Translations under genes and position numbers: made by a program | From: JAKACA01 sp963735115 | Lineage (GTDB): Bacteria; Actinomycetota; Acidimicrobiia; Acidimicrobiales; Bog-793 | Direction of reading: 5' to 3' | Assembly (NCBI GenBank): GCA_963735115.1 | Contig: CAVTJR010000001.1 | Location: 1-64,000, forward strand | DNA: 64,000 nucleotides | Notes under the pieces: model-generated | The model's input: only the letters and a program-made list of their open reading frames with translations | Told to the model about the DNA's origin: nothing | Databases searched by the model: none | In this document: positions 7,466 to 16,406 of the stretch, in pieces | Numbering within the stretch: position 1 is the stretch's first letter | Layout of the letters: each line of letters opens with the position of its first letter

Positions 7466-8959
7466 TCAGGCCCCCAGCTCGGCGGCCTCGTAGGCGAGGA
7501 GGGAGGCGAAGCGGTCTCGCACCTGGCGGTTGCGGGCCGGGTCGGCCGCCAGGTTGACGAGCTCTGCGGGGTCCTCGCGGAGGTCGTACATCTCGTGCTC
7601 CTGCTGCTCGAAACGGGCGTCGACGTCGAATCGCTTGCGCGACTGGCGAGCGGCCGCGCTGAACTCGTCGTTGGGCTTGCCCCCTCCGATTCCGTAGTAG
7701 CGGGCGTACTTGACCTGCCCGTCGAAATACCCTCGGAGGGCATAGCGGGTGTCGCGCACGTGCGCCGTGTGGGCCGAGTCCATGGCGAAGAGCACGTGAT
7801 CACGCACGGAGGCCGCCGGGTCGACCAGCACGGGCGACAGGTCGACGCCGGCCAGCCCGGCGACGGTGGCTGGGTCGATGCCGGCGAGACCGCAGATGGT
7901 CGGCGCCAGGTCGACGTGGCTGGCGAGCGCCCCCGACACCGTGCCGGGGCTCGTCACACCCGGGACCTTGAGGTAGCACGGGACGTTCATGATCTCGGAG
8001 TAGACGAACGGGCCTTTCGAACGCAAGCCATGGCTGCCGCACATGTCGCCGTGGTCCGAGGTGAAGATGACGGCCGTTTCGTCCCCCGCCGGCGACTCGG
8101 CAAGGGCGGAGAGGACGGTGCCGAGGCTCTCGTCGGCGAGACGGTGCAGCTCGGCGTAGTAGTCGAGCTGACGAAGCCAGCTCGACGTGTCCACCGGGTC
8201 GATGTAGCCCCACACCCCGTGCTGCTGGGAGTCGCTCCAGGCGAGATGGGCGGCGGGTTTCGTGGAGAGGTCGTCAGCGAAGTTGGCCGGCAGCTCGTCG
8301 AAGACCTCGGGGTAGCCCCGCTCGTAGGCAGGGAGAGGATCCGAGTCCTTCCACCTCGCCGCCGAGAGGAACCCTCTTGCCACCTCCACCGCCTCGACGT
8401 TGCGAGCTTGGTAAGCGGGTTGGTCGATCGGAAACCACATGACGTCGTGCGGGTTGACGAGGGCGACGGTGAGGAACCAGGGCCCGGCAGCGGAGTTCGC
8501 CCGCAGCCAGTGGGCGGCATTGTCGGCGATGATCGGATCGAAATGCACGCCGGTGCCCGCCCAGCCCATGAAATGGCGGTCGTCGCCCGACCAGTCCGCG
8601 TAGCCGTAGGCCTCCATCTTCGGGTGCGGACCGAAGGACAGGTGCCACTTACCGATATAGGAAGACCGGTAGCCGGCCCCCTCGGCGAGGATGCGGCCGA
8701 TCGTCGGGATGGCAGGGTCGAGCTCGGTGTGCCACGGCAGGATGACGTTGTCGACGACTCCATGGGCCGGCAGGTACCTGCCAGTCACGATGGAGGCCCG
8801 GGAGGGCGAGCAAGGAGAGGAGTGCGTCCAGTAGTTCGTCAGCTCGAGGCCACCTGCCATGATCGACTCCCTCCAGGGGAGCCGGAACGACGGCGGGAGC
8901 CATGCACGCTGGCGCTCTTGGTCGGAGATGACGAGAAGTATGTTGCGACGGGCGGACAT
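7466..8959 (-). CDS. Type I sulfatase (formylglycine-dependent)
   Basis: Protein of 497 residues with the sulfatase signature CSPSR at residues 50-54, where Cys50 would be oxidised to formylglycine, followed by ASIVTGRYLPAHG. Metal-site segments include ISDQER near the N-terminus and FTSDHGDMCGSHG in the middle. No signal peptide is evident from the ATG at 8959, so it may be cytoplasmic. The substrate is unknown; many relatives act on choline sulfate or carbohydrate sulfates. No formylglycine-generating enzyme is in the window. The divergent neighbour is a GH43-like lipoprotein, which weakly suggests sulfated carbohydrate turnover. Confidence 0.85.
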   Translation of the reverse strand: MSARRNILLVISDQERQRAWLPPSFRLPWRESIMAGGLELTNYWTHSSPCSPSRASIVTGRYLPAHGVVDNVILPWHTELDPAIPTIGRILAEGAGYRSSYIGKWHLSFGPHPKMEAYGYADWSGDDRHFMGWAGTGVHFDPIIADNAAHWLRANSAAGPWFLTVALVNPHDVMWFPIDQPAYQARNVEAVEVARGFLSAARWKDSDPLPAYERGYPEVFDELPANFADDLSTKPAAHLAWSDSQQHGVWGYIDPVDTSSWLRQLDYYAELHRLADESLGTVLSALAESPAGDETAVIFTSDHGDMCGSHGLRSKGPFVYSEIMNVPCYLKVPGVTSPGTVSGALASHVDLAPTICGLAGIDPATVAGLAGVDLSPVLVDPAASVRDHVLFAMDSAHTAHVRDTRYALRGYFDGQVKYARYYGIGGGKPNDEFSAAARQSRKRFDVDARFEQQEHEMYDLREDPAELVNLAADPARNRQVRDRFASLLAYEAAELGA

Positions 8960-9047
8960 CGTGCTCACGACGGCCGAGGGTAGCCTTGGCACGTGCGGGC
9001 GAGATGTTCCCACCGACGCTCTGATCCTCGCTAGCTTCTCAAGGGTC

Positions 9048-10235
9048 GTGACCACCTCAACAGCGCTTCATCGAGAGCGTCGCCCCGCTCGGTCGAGTGG
9101 CCGGTTCCCTCGGACGGCGGTGATCGCAGCGAGCGCCGCCGTCGCCCTCGCCGGATGCTCCTCCGCCAGCGCCATGACGACGAGCAGTACCCCCAAGTCC
9201 TCCTCGAGCAGCGCCCGCGTCACTGCCGGGGTCGCACCCTCGAGGAGCTCCGGGCCGCCGACCACGACGCCTCCGGCGACAGGCAATCTGAAGGACCCGG
9301 CGACGATCTCGACGCCGCGAAGGAACCTGCCCGACCCCTTCGTGCTGAAGGTGCCGGGTGGGTACCAGCTCTATGTCAGCCAGACGGGCTTGAACTCGCC
9401 CATCGTCCCGACAGCCTTCTCCAGGACCTTCGGCCATTGGCCAGCGACCCGATCGGCCATGCGCAGCATTCCCCCGTGGGCGACCCAGGGCTTCCTCTGG
9501 TCGCCGGACGTTCGCTACATCGACGGTAGCTACGTCATGTACTTCGACTCCCTGGCGGTGCCGAGCGTCTACTTCAACCCAGCAGGAAGCGGGCTCTCCC
9601 AGTACGCCCAGTGCATCGGAGTCGCCACCTCGAAGGCTCCAGGCGGTCCGTTCGTGAGTCGATCGACTCCCCTCATCTGTGACCTCGCCGCCCACGGCGC
9701 CATCGACCCGCGGACGTTCCTTGCACCGAACGGCCTGCTCTATCTCGACTGGAAGTCGGACAACAACGCCTCCAACCCGGCCCCGTACCCGCCCACCCAC
9801 CTGTATGCGCAACGGCTGGCACGCAACGGCCTCTCCCTGGCAGGGCCGCCGCACCTCTTGCTCACGGCGGACGCGCCCTGGCAGGTGAACATCGTCGAGG
9901 CTCCTGACATGGTGGTGGCGCGGGGCCGCTACTTCCTCTTCTACTCCGGCTCGTGGTATTTCGGTGCGACCTACGGCGTCGGCTGGGCCAGCTGCGCCGG
10001 CCCGACGGGGCCCTGCACGGACCGGTCGAAGCGGGGTCCGTTCATCGGGACGAACGGCCAAGGAAAGGGCCCTGGGGAGGAATCGCTCTTCGAGGACACC
10101 GACGGGCAATGGTGGATCCTCTACTCGCCCTGGTACTACGGCTTCAAGGGAAGGAAGTACCGGCCGCTCGCGATCGCCCCCATCGCCTTCAAGGCGAGTC
10201 CGTACGTGGCCGCAGTCGCTACGTCCACGGGCTGA
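9048..10235 (+). CDS. Secreted GH43-like five-bladed beta-propeller glycosidase (lipoprotein)
   Basis: Protein of 395 residues with a signal peptide ending in the lipobox LAGC (Cys37) and a Ser/Thr/Pro linker, so it is probably anchored on the outer face of the membrane. The catalytic part shows GH43 features: NLPDPFVLK (candidate base Asp), LWSPDVRYIDGSYVMYF, AIDPRTFLAPNG, NIVEAPDMVVARGRYFLFYS (candidate acid Glu) and GPGEESLFEDTDGQWWILY. GH43 enzymes act on arabinose- and xylose-containing glycans. The GTG at 9048 is preferred because it gives a proper signal peptide. It is followed after 23 bp by the amino-acid dehydrogenase gene. Confidence 0.8.
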   Translation: MTTSTALHRERRPARSSGRFPRTAVIAASAAVALAGCSSASAMTTSSTPKSSSSSARVTAGVAPSRSSGPPTTTPPATGNLKDPATISTPRRNLPDPFVLKVPGGYQLYVSQTGLNSPIVPTAFSRTFGHWPATRSAMRSIPPWATQGFLWSPDVRYIDGSYVMYFDSLAVPSVYFNPAGSGLSQYAQCIGVATSKAPGGPFVSRSTPLICDLAAHGAIDPRTFLAPNGLLYLDWKSDNNASNPAPYPPTHLYAQRLARNGLSLAGPPHLLLTADAPWQVNIVEAPDMVVARGRYFLFYSGSWYFGATYGVGWASCAGPTGPCTDRSKRGPFIGTNGQGKGPGEESLFEDTDGQWWILYSPWYYGFKGRKYRPLAIAPIAFKASPYVAAVATSTG

Positions 10236-10258
10236 TCTACCGACGCCGAGGAGACACC

Positions 10259-11365
10259 ATGGGCACGGAGACAACGACGTCCGACGAGTCCGCCACGAAG
10301 GCCTTCGGCGAAAGCGTGCTCGCCCTCGGGGCTGAGCACGAAGAAGTCCGGGCGGTGTGGCGACCGAGATCCGGTCTGCGGGCGATCATCGCAATCCATT
10401 CGACCGCCCTCGGACCGTCGCTCGGAGGTACTCGCTTTCACGCCTACACGTCGTTGCACGAGGCGCTCACCGACGTGCTCCGCCTCTCGAAGGCCATGAG
10501 CTACAAGGCCGCCGTCGCCGGGCTCGACCTCGGGGGCGGCAAAGCCGTCATCATCGGCGACCCGGCCGAGGTGCGAACCGACGACTTGATGATCGACTAC
10601 GCCCGTTTCGTCGACACCTTCGGCGGCCGGTACCTCACCGCAGAGGACGTCGGGACCTCGCAGGCGGACATGGACCTCATCGGCCAGCTGACACCGTTTG
10701 TGGGCGGCAGGTCGGCCGCTCTCGGAGGGTCAGGCGACCCGAGCCCGATCACGGCCTTCGGTGTCGTGCGGGCGATCGAGGCCACAGCTGCGGCCCTCTG
10801 GGGCTCGCCCAACCTCGAGGGCCGCCACATCGCCATCAACGGCGTCGGCAAAGTCGGCCATGAGCTGGCGGCGCTCTGTGCGCAACGGGGTGCCTGGCTT
10901 TCGGTGGCCGATGTCTCGCCGGCTGCCCTGGCGGCGGTGCGCTCCGAACTCACCGCCGAGGTCGTGGCACCCGAGGCGATCCACGCCGTGCCGTGCGACC
11001 TCTATGCCCCCTGCGCCCTCGGGAGCGCCCTCAACGACCGCACCGTCGCCGAACTTGCCTGCCAAGCCGTCTGCGGGGCCGCCAACAACCAGCTGGACAC
11101 GGCCCACACCGAGAAGGACCTGCAATCCCGGGGGATCACCTACGTGCCCGACTACGTTGCGAACGCCGGCGGCATCATCAACATCGCCTACGAGGCGGGG
11201 GGCTACGACGCCGCCGCTGCCAGGGCGCACGCCGGCCGCATCTACGACACCGTCACCCGCCTGTTCGAGGAGGCAGGGCGCAGCGGCGAAGCCCTCAGCG
11301 TCATCGCCGATCGCATGGCGGAGGCACGCATGGCGGCCGCGACCGCCGCTGGCGGACGGGCCTGA
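10259..11365 (+). CDS. Leucine/valine dehydrogenase (Glu/Leu/Phe/Val dehydrogenase family)
   Basis: NAD-dependent oxidative deaminase of branched-chain amino acids, 368 residues. Conserved family regions are LGGTRFHAYTSLHEAL, the glycine-rich substrate pocket with catalytic Lys in LDLGGGKAVI, LTAEDVGTSQADMD, and the Rossmann motif INGVGKVGHEL; PDYVANAGGIINIAYEAGGY is near the end. ATG at 10259 follows a GAGGAG ribosome-binding site by a short spacer. Such enzymes feed branched-chain keto acids to catabolism or to branched fatty-acid primers. Leucine versus valine preference cannot be read from sequence. Confidence 0.88.
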   Translation: MGTETTTSDESATKAFGESVLALGAEHEEVRAVWRPRSGLRAIIAIHSTALGPSLGGTRFHAYTSLHEALTDVLRLSKAMSYKAAVAGLDLGGGKAVIIGDPAEVRTDDLMIDYARFVDTFGGRYLTAEDVGTSQADMDLIGQLTPFVGGRSAALGGSGDPSPITAFGVVRAIEATAAALWGSPNLEGRHIAINGVGKVGHELAALCAQRGAWLSVADVSPAALAAVRSELTAEVVAPEAIHAVPCDLYAPCALGSALNDRTVAELACQAVCGAANNQLDTAHTEKDLQSRGITYVPDYVANAGGIINIAYEAGGYDAAAARAHAGRIYDTVTRLFEEAGRSGEALSVIADRMAEARMAAATAAGGRA

Positions 11366-11409
11366 GAGAGCTGCGAACGAGGACCCCGAGGCGCTAGAGG
11401 GCGCCTGCC

Positions 11410-11910
11410 TCAATGGGCGAGCTGAAGCTCCTCTTCGGCGTCGGACCATTGCGAGGCTGCCCAGCCCGTGTCGTTCCAGCCCGTGATGACGAGCATGAAG
11501 AGGGCGAACTGGAGGATGTGCACGCTCGTGCACCAGATGCAGATGTGGTGCACCCCCAGGAGCTCCACGCCGACGAGATAGATGACCATCGCCATGCCGG
11601 CAACGGCCGCACCGAGCCTGAGGCGGGCGACGAGGAGCGAGGGCGAGCGCCACATGACGGGCAGGTTGATGCCCACCATGAACACGAAGAAGATCGCTCC
11701 GTAGAGGGCGACCGGGAGGCCGAGGATCGTCGAGAAACGACTCGTTAGCACAAGACCGCAATTGATCGTGGAGCCGGCCGAGCCTCCACCGAAGGGGCAA
11801 CTGGTCACGCCCTTCGAACCGGCCGTGTAGTGGCTGTAGGTGAGGTACGTGGCTACGGCAAGGCCGAGGAGCGAGATGATCGTGGCCGCGATCGGCCGCC
11901 ACCTCGTCAT
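11410..11910 (-). CDS. Vitamin K epoxide reductase family protein (VKOR)
   Basis: Membrane protein of 166 residues with four predicted transmembrane helices. The active-site C-x2-C is CIWC (Cys124, Cys127) and the loop cysteine pair is Cys38 and Cys51 (SCPFGGG and INCG). In actinobacteria VKOR reoxidises DsbA-like proteins using quinone, sustaining disulfide formation outside the membrane. Its ATG overlaps the TGA of the upstream DUF929 gene (TGATG), so the two are translationally coupled and probably work as a pair. Confidence 0.88.
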   Translation of the reverse strand: MTRWRPIAATIISLLGLAVATYLTYSHYTAGSKGVTSCPFGGGSAGSTINCGLVLTSRFSTILGLPVALYGAIFFVFMVGINLPVMWRSPSLLVARLRLGAAVAGMAMVIYLVGVELLGVHHICIWCTSVHILQFALFMLVITGWNDTGWAASQWSDAEEELQLAH

Positions 11911-13115
11911 CAGCTCGGAAGACCCTTCTCCGCCTGCCTCATGAGCGCAGTGTTGCAGATGGACGCAGGCTTGTTGTTCGTGATGTCGCAGATGGCTGCC
12001 GTGTAGTAGTTCGCAGCCCCGAGGATAGCTTGACCCGTGCCGGACGTCGGGACGGTGAAGGTCTTGATGATCTCGCTCCACGTCAGCGGATGCCAACCCA
12101 GCCAGGGCTTGGAGCCTTCGGATCCGAGCGTGATGAGGCCTGGGCTGTAGAGGCCACCCGACTCGACGAACTTGCCGCCCCAGTCGAAGAAGGGGATCCA
12201 CCCTGAGGTCCCGCCAGAGCTCTCGACAGCCGCCGGAAAGTACTTCGCCGTGTCGTACTTCGTAAAGGCGGCGGAAGCCGTCTTGTCGGGAGACTGGAGG
12301 GCCACGTAGCCCTCACATCCGGTCGACACGAGCGCACCGGGGGCGCAGACGTTCGACTCGAACTCCGTGGGCAAGAAGACGAGGTACGGGCTGGTGTAAT
12401 GCGCCCTGGCGAAGCTGAAGGTGTGCGTGCTGGCATAGGCGTCGTAGGCGGACGATCCGATCGTCCCCAACCCGGAGAACGTCCCGAAGCGGCTGAGGGC
12501 GATGACGAGGGGCCAGCGGGCGGCGGCACAGAACGGGCAGTACTCGGCCCCTTCGTAGACGAGGACCGGCTTGCCGTCTTCGGTGATGGCCGCTTGGCCG
12601 GGCGGTTTGGCAAAGGCGCCTGCCACCGAGACCTGGCTGCCGCCGAGGCCGGCGGCGGCGAGCTCGCTCGCCGGTACGTGCGTCACGCCGCTCACGATGG
12701 CGGGCGTCGCCAGCTGAAAAGTGATCGTCTTGCTGGCAGTCCCTGAGGAGCTCAGCGTCGAGATCAGGATGATGATGATGACGGCGAGCGCCACGAAGGC
12801 ACCGCCGAAGATGCCGGCCGTCTTACCCGTGCTCCGCTGCTGGGGGCGTCGCTTGCGGGGGTCGATCTTGCCGGGCCGAGAACCGCCCCGCGACTGGGGA
12901 CGCTTGGACCCTCCCCGTTGCTGGCCGAGGCGCTCGCGGGCGCGCTCTTCGGAGGAGAGCCGCTCGGGAGCGGACCCGTTCTCCTCCTTTGCGGCCCCTG
13001 TCGGCTTGGCGGCTGCCGGTGCACCCGAGCGGCGAGTGGCCGCTGAACGATTCCCGGTCCCGGGCGGGCGCCGGTTGCCGCTCCCGGACTTGCGGGCGCT
13101 CCCGCTACTCGCCAT
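11910..13115 (-). CDS. DUF929 thioredoxin-fold membrane protein
   Basis: Protein of 401 residues. A basic, Gly/Ser/Pro-rich cytoplasmic N-terminus (about 1-98) is followed by one transmembrane helix (about 100-120) and an extracytoplasmic DUF929 domain carrying a redox C-x2-C (CPFC, residues 193-196) in LVYEGAEYCPFCAAARWP. The VKOR partner translated from the overlapping downstream gene suggests it is the disulfide donor or relay. ATG at 13115 is chosen: an SD-like AAGGGA lies about 12 bases upstream, and the frame before it is non-conserved. Additional cysteines in the extracytoplasmic part could form structural disulfides. Confidence 0.82.
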   Translation of the reverse strand: MASSGSARKSGSGNRRPPGTGNRSAATRRSGAPAAAKPTGAAKEENGSAPERLSSEERARERLGQQRGGSKRPQSRGGSRPGKIDPRKRRPQQRSTGKTAGIFGGAFVALAVIIIILISTLSSSGTASKTITFQLATPAIVSGVTHVPASELAAAGLGGSQVSVAGAFAKPPGQAAITEDGKPVLVYEGAEYCPFCAAARWPLVIALSRFGTFSGLGTIGSSAYDAYASTHTFSFARAHYTSPYLVFLPTEFESNVCAPGALVSTGCEGYVALQSPDKTASAAFTKYDTAKYFPAAVESSGGTSGWIPFFDWGGKFVESGGLYSPGLITLGSEGSKPWLGWHPLTWSEIIKTFTVPTSGTGQAILGAANYYTAAICDITNNKPASICNTALMRQAEKGLPS

Positions 13116-13266
13116 CTTTGTGAGGTTCCCTTCGTGGTGTAGCGATCGGCCTCGTCGGTCGAAGACCTTGGGACGCCACCTTGCGCGCCACGAGGTTACA
13201 GCCCTGTAGGTGTCCCCGGGACGTCGCTGCATCGGGGCGCCCCCGGCGATTCCCTAGGCTCGTTGC

Positions 13267-13680
13267 GTGCGGTTGCGCCCGTTGAGCTGGTCGGCCGTGG
13301 TGATCACGGGAGCCGGAGCGGTCGACTCGATCGTGGCGTCGACGGCGCCGCCGTTCACCTGGCGAGCAAATGTCACGACGGCTGTCGGGATCGTCGGCAT
13401 CACGCTCGTCGGCCTCGCCCCGGCGTGGCGGCGGCGACACGCCGTGACCACAGGGGCCGACGCGCAGAGCCATGACCTCCCCCGCTCTGGCGCCGTGGCC
13501 TGGACGGCACTCGCCGCCGCCGGCGTGGCGTTCGAGCTCGCCAACTTCTTCTCCAACCCGCGCTCTCAGCACCCGACGATCAGCTCGCTACTCGACGTAC
13601 TCACCGGGCACGAGGCGTTGAGAGGCCTGCTGTTCGCCGCCTGGCTGTGGGCCGGCTGGTGGCTGTGGGGCCGCTCGTGA
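13267..13680 (+). CDS. Small integral membrane protein, unknown function
   Basis: Protein of 137 residues with predicted transmembrane segments near the N-terminus (WSAVVITGAGAVDSIVAS), at about 40-52, at 74-90, and at the C-terminus (GLLFAAWLWAGWWLWGR). I recognise no catalytic motif. GTG start at 13267. Its stop overlaps the GTG of the next small membrane gene (GTGA), so the two form an operon and their products may interact. Divergent from the DUF929/VKOR operon. Confidence 0.6.
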   Translation: MRLRPLSWSAVVITGAGAVDSIVASTAPPFTWRANVTTAVGIVGITLVGLAPAWRRRHAVTTGADAQSHDLPRSGAVAWTALAAAGVAFELANFFSNPRSQHPTISSLLDVLTGHEALRGLLFAAWLWAGWWLWGRS

Positions 13681-13871
13681 GAACCCTCACCTTTGTCATC
13701 TGGGGCATCCTCGCGCTGGCCGCTCTCGCCCTCGAGACGGCCGGGCGCCTTCGAGCCGGCAGCCTCGCTCCGTTCGGCCAGGCGATGCGGGCGCTGCGGG
13801 CGCCTTCAGTAGGGCGAGCCGCTCTCGTCCTCGCCTGGATGTGGTTCGGCTGGCACGTCTTCGCCCGTTGA
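13677..13871 (+). CDS. Small two-helix membrane protein (DUF6186-like)
   Basis: Protein of 64 residues with an N-terminal membrane helix (FVIWGILALAALALETAGR) and a C-terminal one (ALVLAWMWFGWHVFAR). Actinobacterial proteins of this size and pattern are annotated as DUF6186; the function is unknown. The GTG start overlaps the preceding gene's stop by four bases, which supports the short form over an in-frame start 30 bases upstream. Confidence 0.55.
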   Translation: MRTLTFVIWGILALAALALETAGRLRAGSLAPFGQAMRALRAPSVGRAALVLAWMWFGWHVFAR

Positions 13872-13916
13872 CACTGCAGCCGTCGGCGACGGGGCCCGTT
13901 CACGTCGCGGGACCCC

Positions 13917-15578
13917 TCAACCAACCGGGTGGGACGTGAGGGTGAGCGAGGCCGTCTCGTGAACCCCGGAGGGGTCGACCCAGGTCACGCTGATCAGCTG
14001 GCCGGGTCTGTCGTTCGTCAGAATCGTCGAGAGGGAGGTTGGGCTCGAGACGGCACTCCCGTTGACGGCAGTGATGACGTCGCCTTGCTTCACCCCGGCC
14101 TGCACGGCGGGCGTGCCGTCGAGGACTCCGGCCACGTAGGCACCGGTGCTGGTCCCCGGCGTCGGCAGCTGCGAACCGTAGCTCTGAGCCTCCGAGATGC
14201 TGATCACCTCCACGCCGATGAAGCCCTTGTCGTCGATGAGGACCGTCGAGCTCCCCCGCCCCTGCTGGATCTGCTGGGCGATGGAGATGGCCTCGTCGAT
14301 GGGGATGGCGAAGCCGATGTCCGTCGCCGACTGCGTCGAGCTGCCGGTGGCGGCGGCCGTGTCCATCCCGATGACCTCACCGGCGGCGTCGACGAGCGGC
14401 CCGCCGGAGTTGCCTGGGTTGATGGGAGCGTCGGTCTGGATGAGCCCGCTCAGGTTCTCGGTGGCGCCGGTGCCTGCATCGCTCGCCGAGATGGACCGGT
14501 CGAGCGCAGACACGATCCCCTGGGAGACGGTCAGCGGGCCCTTTAGGTCGAGGGCGTTCCCGATGGCGACGACCGAGTCGCCGACCTGCAACTTGGCGGA
14601 GTTGCCGATGGGCACGGTGGGAAGGCCGGAGGCACCCTCGAGCAGGACGAGGGCGACGTCTTGGGTCGTGTCCGTGCCGAGCACGCGGACCTGGTAGGTG
14701 CGCCCGGCGCCGTTGATCTGAGCCGAGATCGAGGTGCCGCCGGCGATGACGTGGTTGTTGGTGAGCACCTCACCGTTCGGCGTCAGGATCATGCCGGTCC
14801 CGGCCGCCTCCTCGCCGCTCGTGGCGTCGATCGAGGTGACGTCGACGACGGCGCGGTCGACCTTGCTGGCGATGGCGGCGACATCGATCTTGCCGTTCGT
14901 CCCAGGAGCACCCGAGTTGGCCGGAGACGGGATCGTCTCGCTGGCGGTCGACTGGCTCGGGCTGCGGTTGGAAGACGACCGGCCGATGAGCACACCGCCG
15001 ACAACGGCACCGAGGACGACGATGGCGGCCAAGCCCGTGAGAACGATCCGTCGCAGCTGGCGCGGGCGAGGCTCGGGCGGGCCGCCGTTCCCGCCAAACA
15101 CGTACCCGCCGCCGGCTGGCAGTTGCGGGCCACCGGGAGGCTGGGCGCCCGCACCGAGCGGCGGGGCGGTCCCCCAACCGGCAGCCTGCGGCGGCGGCCA
15201 CTCATTCCAGCCGGGCGGCGGCGGCACGGACGACGCCGGTGTCGCCGGTTGCGGGGCGGACGGAGCGGACGGGTATGTCGGCTCTGTGGGGATCGGATCC
15301 CAGCCGGGAGACGGACTCGACGACCACGCCGGCAAGCCGGTCGGCTGCGTCGGCACCGGAGGGGTGTGGTACGGGTCCCAGCCGCTCGGCGGCCGGTTCG
15401 GGTCCCAGCCGGCGGGGGCGGCTGTCGACGCGGGTGTCGGCCAGGAAGCGGGTTGGGCGGGTGGCAGCGGTAGCGGCGGCCCCTCGTCGGCCGCCGCCGG
15501 CGGCTCGGGGTCCGCGTTCGGCTCTGCCTCAGACTCTGCCACAGGCTCCGCCTCAGGGCTCTCGAATTCGTTCTCCAT
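13917..15578 (-). CDS. HtrA/DegP-like membrane serine protease with PDZ domain
   Basis: Protein of 553 residues. The N-terminal ~165 residues are acidic then Pro/Gly/Trp-rich and presumably cytoplasmic; one transmembrane helix follows (IVLTGLAAIVVLGAVVGGVL). The trypsin-like domain has the catalytic triad His276 (LTNNHVIAG), Asp307 (TTQDVALVLL) and Ser391 (NPGNSGGPLVD). A C-terminal PDZ domain begins around IGVEVISIS. HtrA proteins of actinobacteria handle misfolded or damaged envelope proteins. ATG at 15578 has GAGAGG upstream. The neighbour reads in the same direction after a ~145 bp gap. Confidence 0.9.
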   Translation of the reverse strand: MENEFESPEAEPVAESEAEPNADPEPPAAADEGPPLPLPPAQPASWPTPASTAAPAGWDPNRPPSGWDPYHTPPVPTQPTGLPAWSSSPSPGWDPIPTEPTYPSAPSAPQPATPASSVPPPPGWNEWPPPQAAGWGTAPPLGAGAQPPGGPQLPAGGGYVFGGNGGPPEPRPRQLRRIVLTGLAAIVVLGAVVGGVLIGRSSSNRSPSQSTASETIPSPANSGAPGTNGKIDVAAIASKVDRAVVDVTSIDATSGEEAAGTGMILTPNGEVLTNNHVIAGGTSISAQINGAGRTYQVRVLGTDTTQDVALVLLEGASGLPTVPIGNSAKLQVGDSVVAIGNALDLKGPLTVSQGIVSALDRSISASDAGTGATENLSGLIQTDAPINPGNSGGPLVDAAGEVIGMDTAAATGSSTQSATDIGFAIPIDEAISIAQQIQQGRGSSTVLIDDKGFIGVEVISISEAQSYGSQLPTPGTSTGAYVAGVLDGTPAVQAGVKQGDVITAVNGSAVSSPTSLSTILTNDRPGQLISVTWVDPSGVHETASLTLTSHPVG

Positions 15579-15723
15579 CGGACCTCTCGCTCCTGTGTGC
15601 AATCTGCAGCCCGTGAGCTGCTTGTCGCGCCCTACCAGCATGGCCCCTCAGCCTGAGAGATTTCTGAGAATCCTCTCGGGAGATGCGGTGAGCATCCGGC
15701 AGCGTGTGCACGCTCGTCGTCGA

Positions 15724-16347
15724 TCAGCTCCTGCGAGCGAGGCTGAACCGTGACCTGCGAAGCCACGGTGCCGACACCGAAGCACCCTCCGGGGACACAT
15801 GCGGTTGTGGCCAGATCAGCTCGGCCACGGCGGTGACGAGACCATCGATCTCGTGCAGGGTGCTTCGGTACTCGGCGGCCGTGCCTCCGTAGGGGTCGGC
15901 GACGTCGTCGGACTCGGACCCTCCCAGCAGTGCCGAGGGGGCTCGGTCGGCCTGCACCCGGGCGGTCCACTCCTCGATCGCCTCGTCCTCACCGATTTGG
16001 CCTGCCAGGGTCCCCCTCCGGACGATCTCTTTCAACGTGAACGTCTTCGGCCACGCCGTCGGTGCCATGAGGGCGATGGCGCGCACGTGTGCCCGCTCCA
16101 TCGTCAGCACGAGGTCGGCGCTTTCGAGAGAATCGACCTGCAGTTGTCTGCTCGTGCGTGCAGTCATGTCGACGCCGATGCCGCCAAGGAGCTCGACGAT
16201 CTCCGGCGGGCTGGTGCGGCCACCCTCCAGCAGCCCGGCCGACGACACAGTGGCGGGAGCGCCCCGCTGGCGCATCCGGCGCGCCATGAGAGCCTCTGCC
16301 ATCGGTGAGCGACAGATATTGGCCGTGCAGACGAAGAGGATCTCGAT
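15724..16347 (-). CDS. Low-molecular-weight protein-tyrosine phosphatase, near-cognate start
   Basis: Hydrolyses phosphotyrosine through a cysteinyl-phosphate intermediate. The P-loop C-x5-R reads CTANICRS and a catalytic-type Asp-Pro lies near the C-terminus (DDVADPYGG). The first ATG in frame (16302, MAEALMARRM) would exclude the P-loop, so translation must begin further upstream. Homologues start MxILFVCT, and here the matching codon is ATC at 16347 (reading I/M-EILFVCTAN). No ATG, GTG or TTG exists upstream in frame; a CTG lies at 16389. Either ATC or CTG initiates, or the start codon is mutated or misread. With ATC the protein is 207 residues. Confidence 0.78.
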   Translation of the reverse strand: MEILFVCTANICRSPMAEALMARRMRQRGAPATVSSAGLLEGGRTSPPEIVELLGGIGVDMTARTSRQLQVDSLESADLVLTMERAHVRAIALMAPTAWPKTFTLKEIVRRGTLAGQIGEDEAIEEWTARVQADRAPSALLGGSESDDVADPYGGTAAEYRSTLHEIDGLVTAVAELIWPQPHVSPEGASVSAPWLRRSRFSLARRS

Positions 16348-16406
16348 GCGTCGAGCGTATCCCGGGATTGCGATCGCAGAGCCCGGCAGGGCACGATGCG
16401 GGCGCC

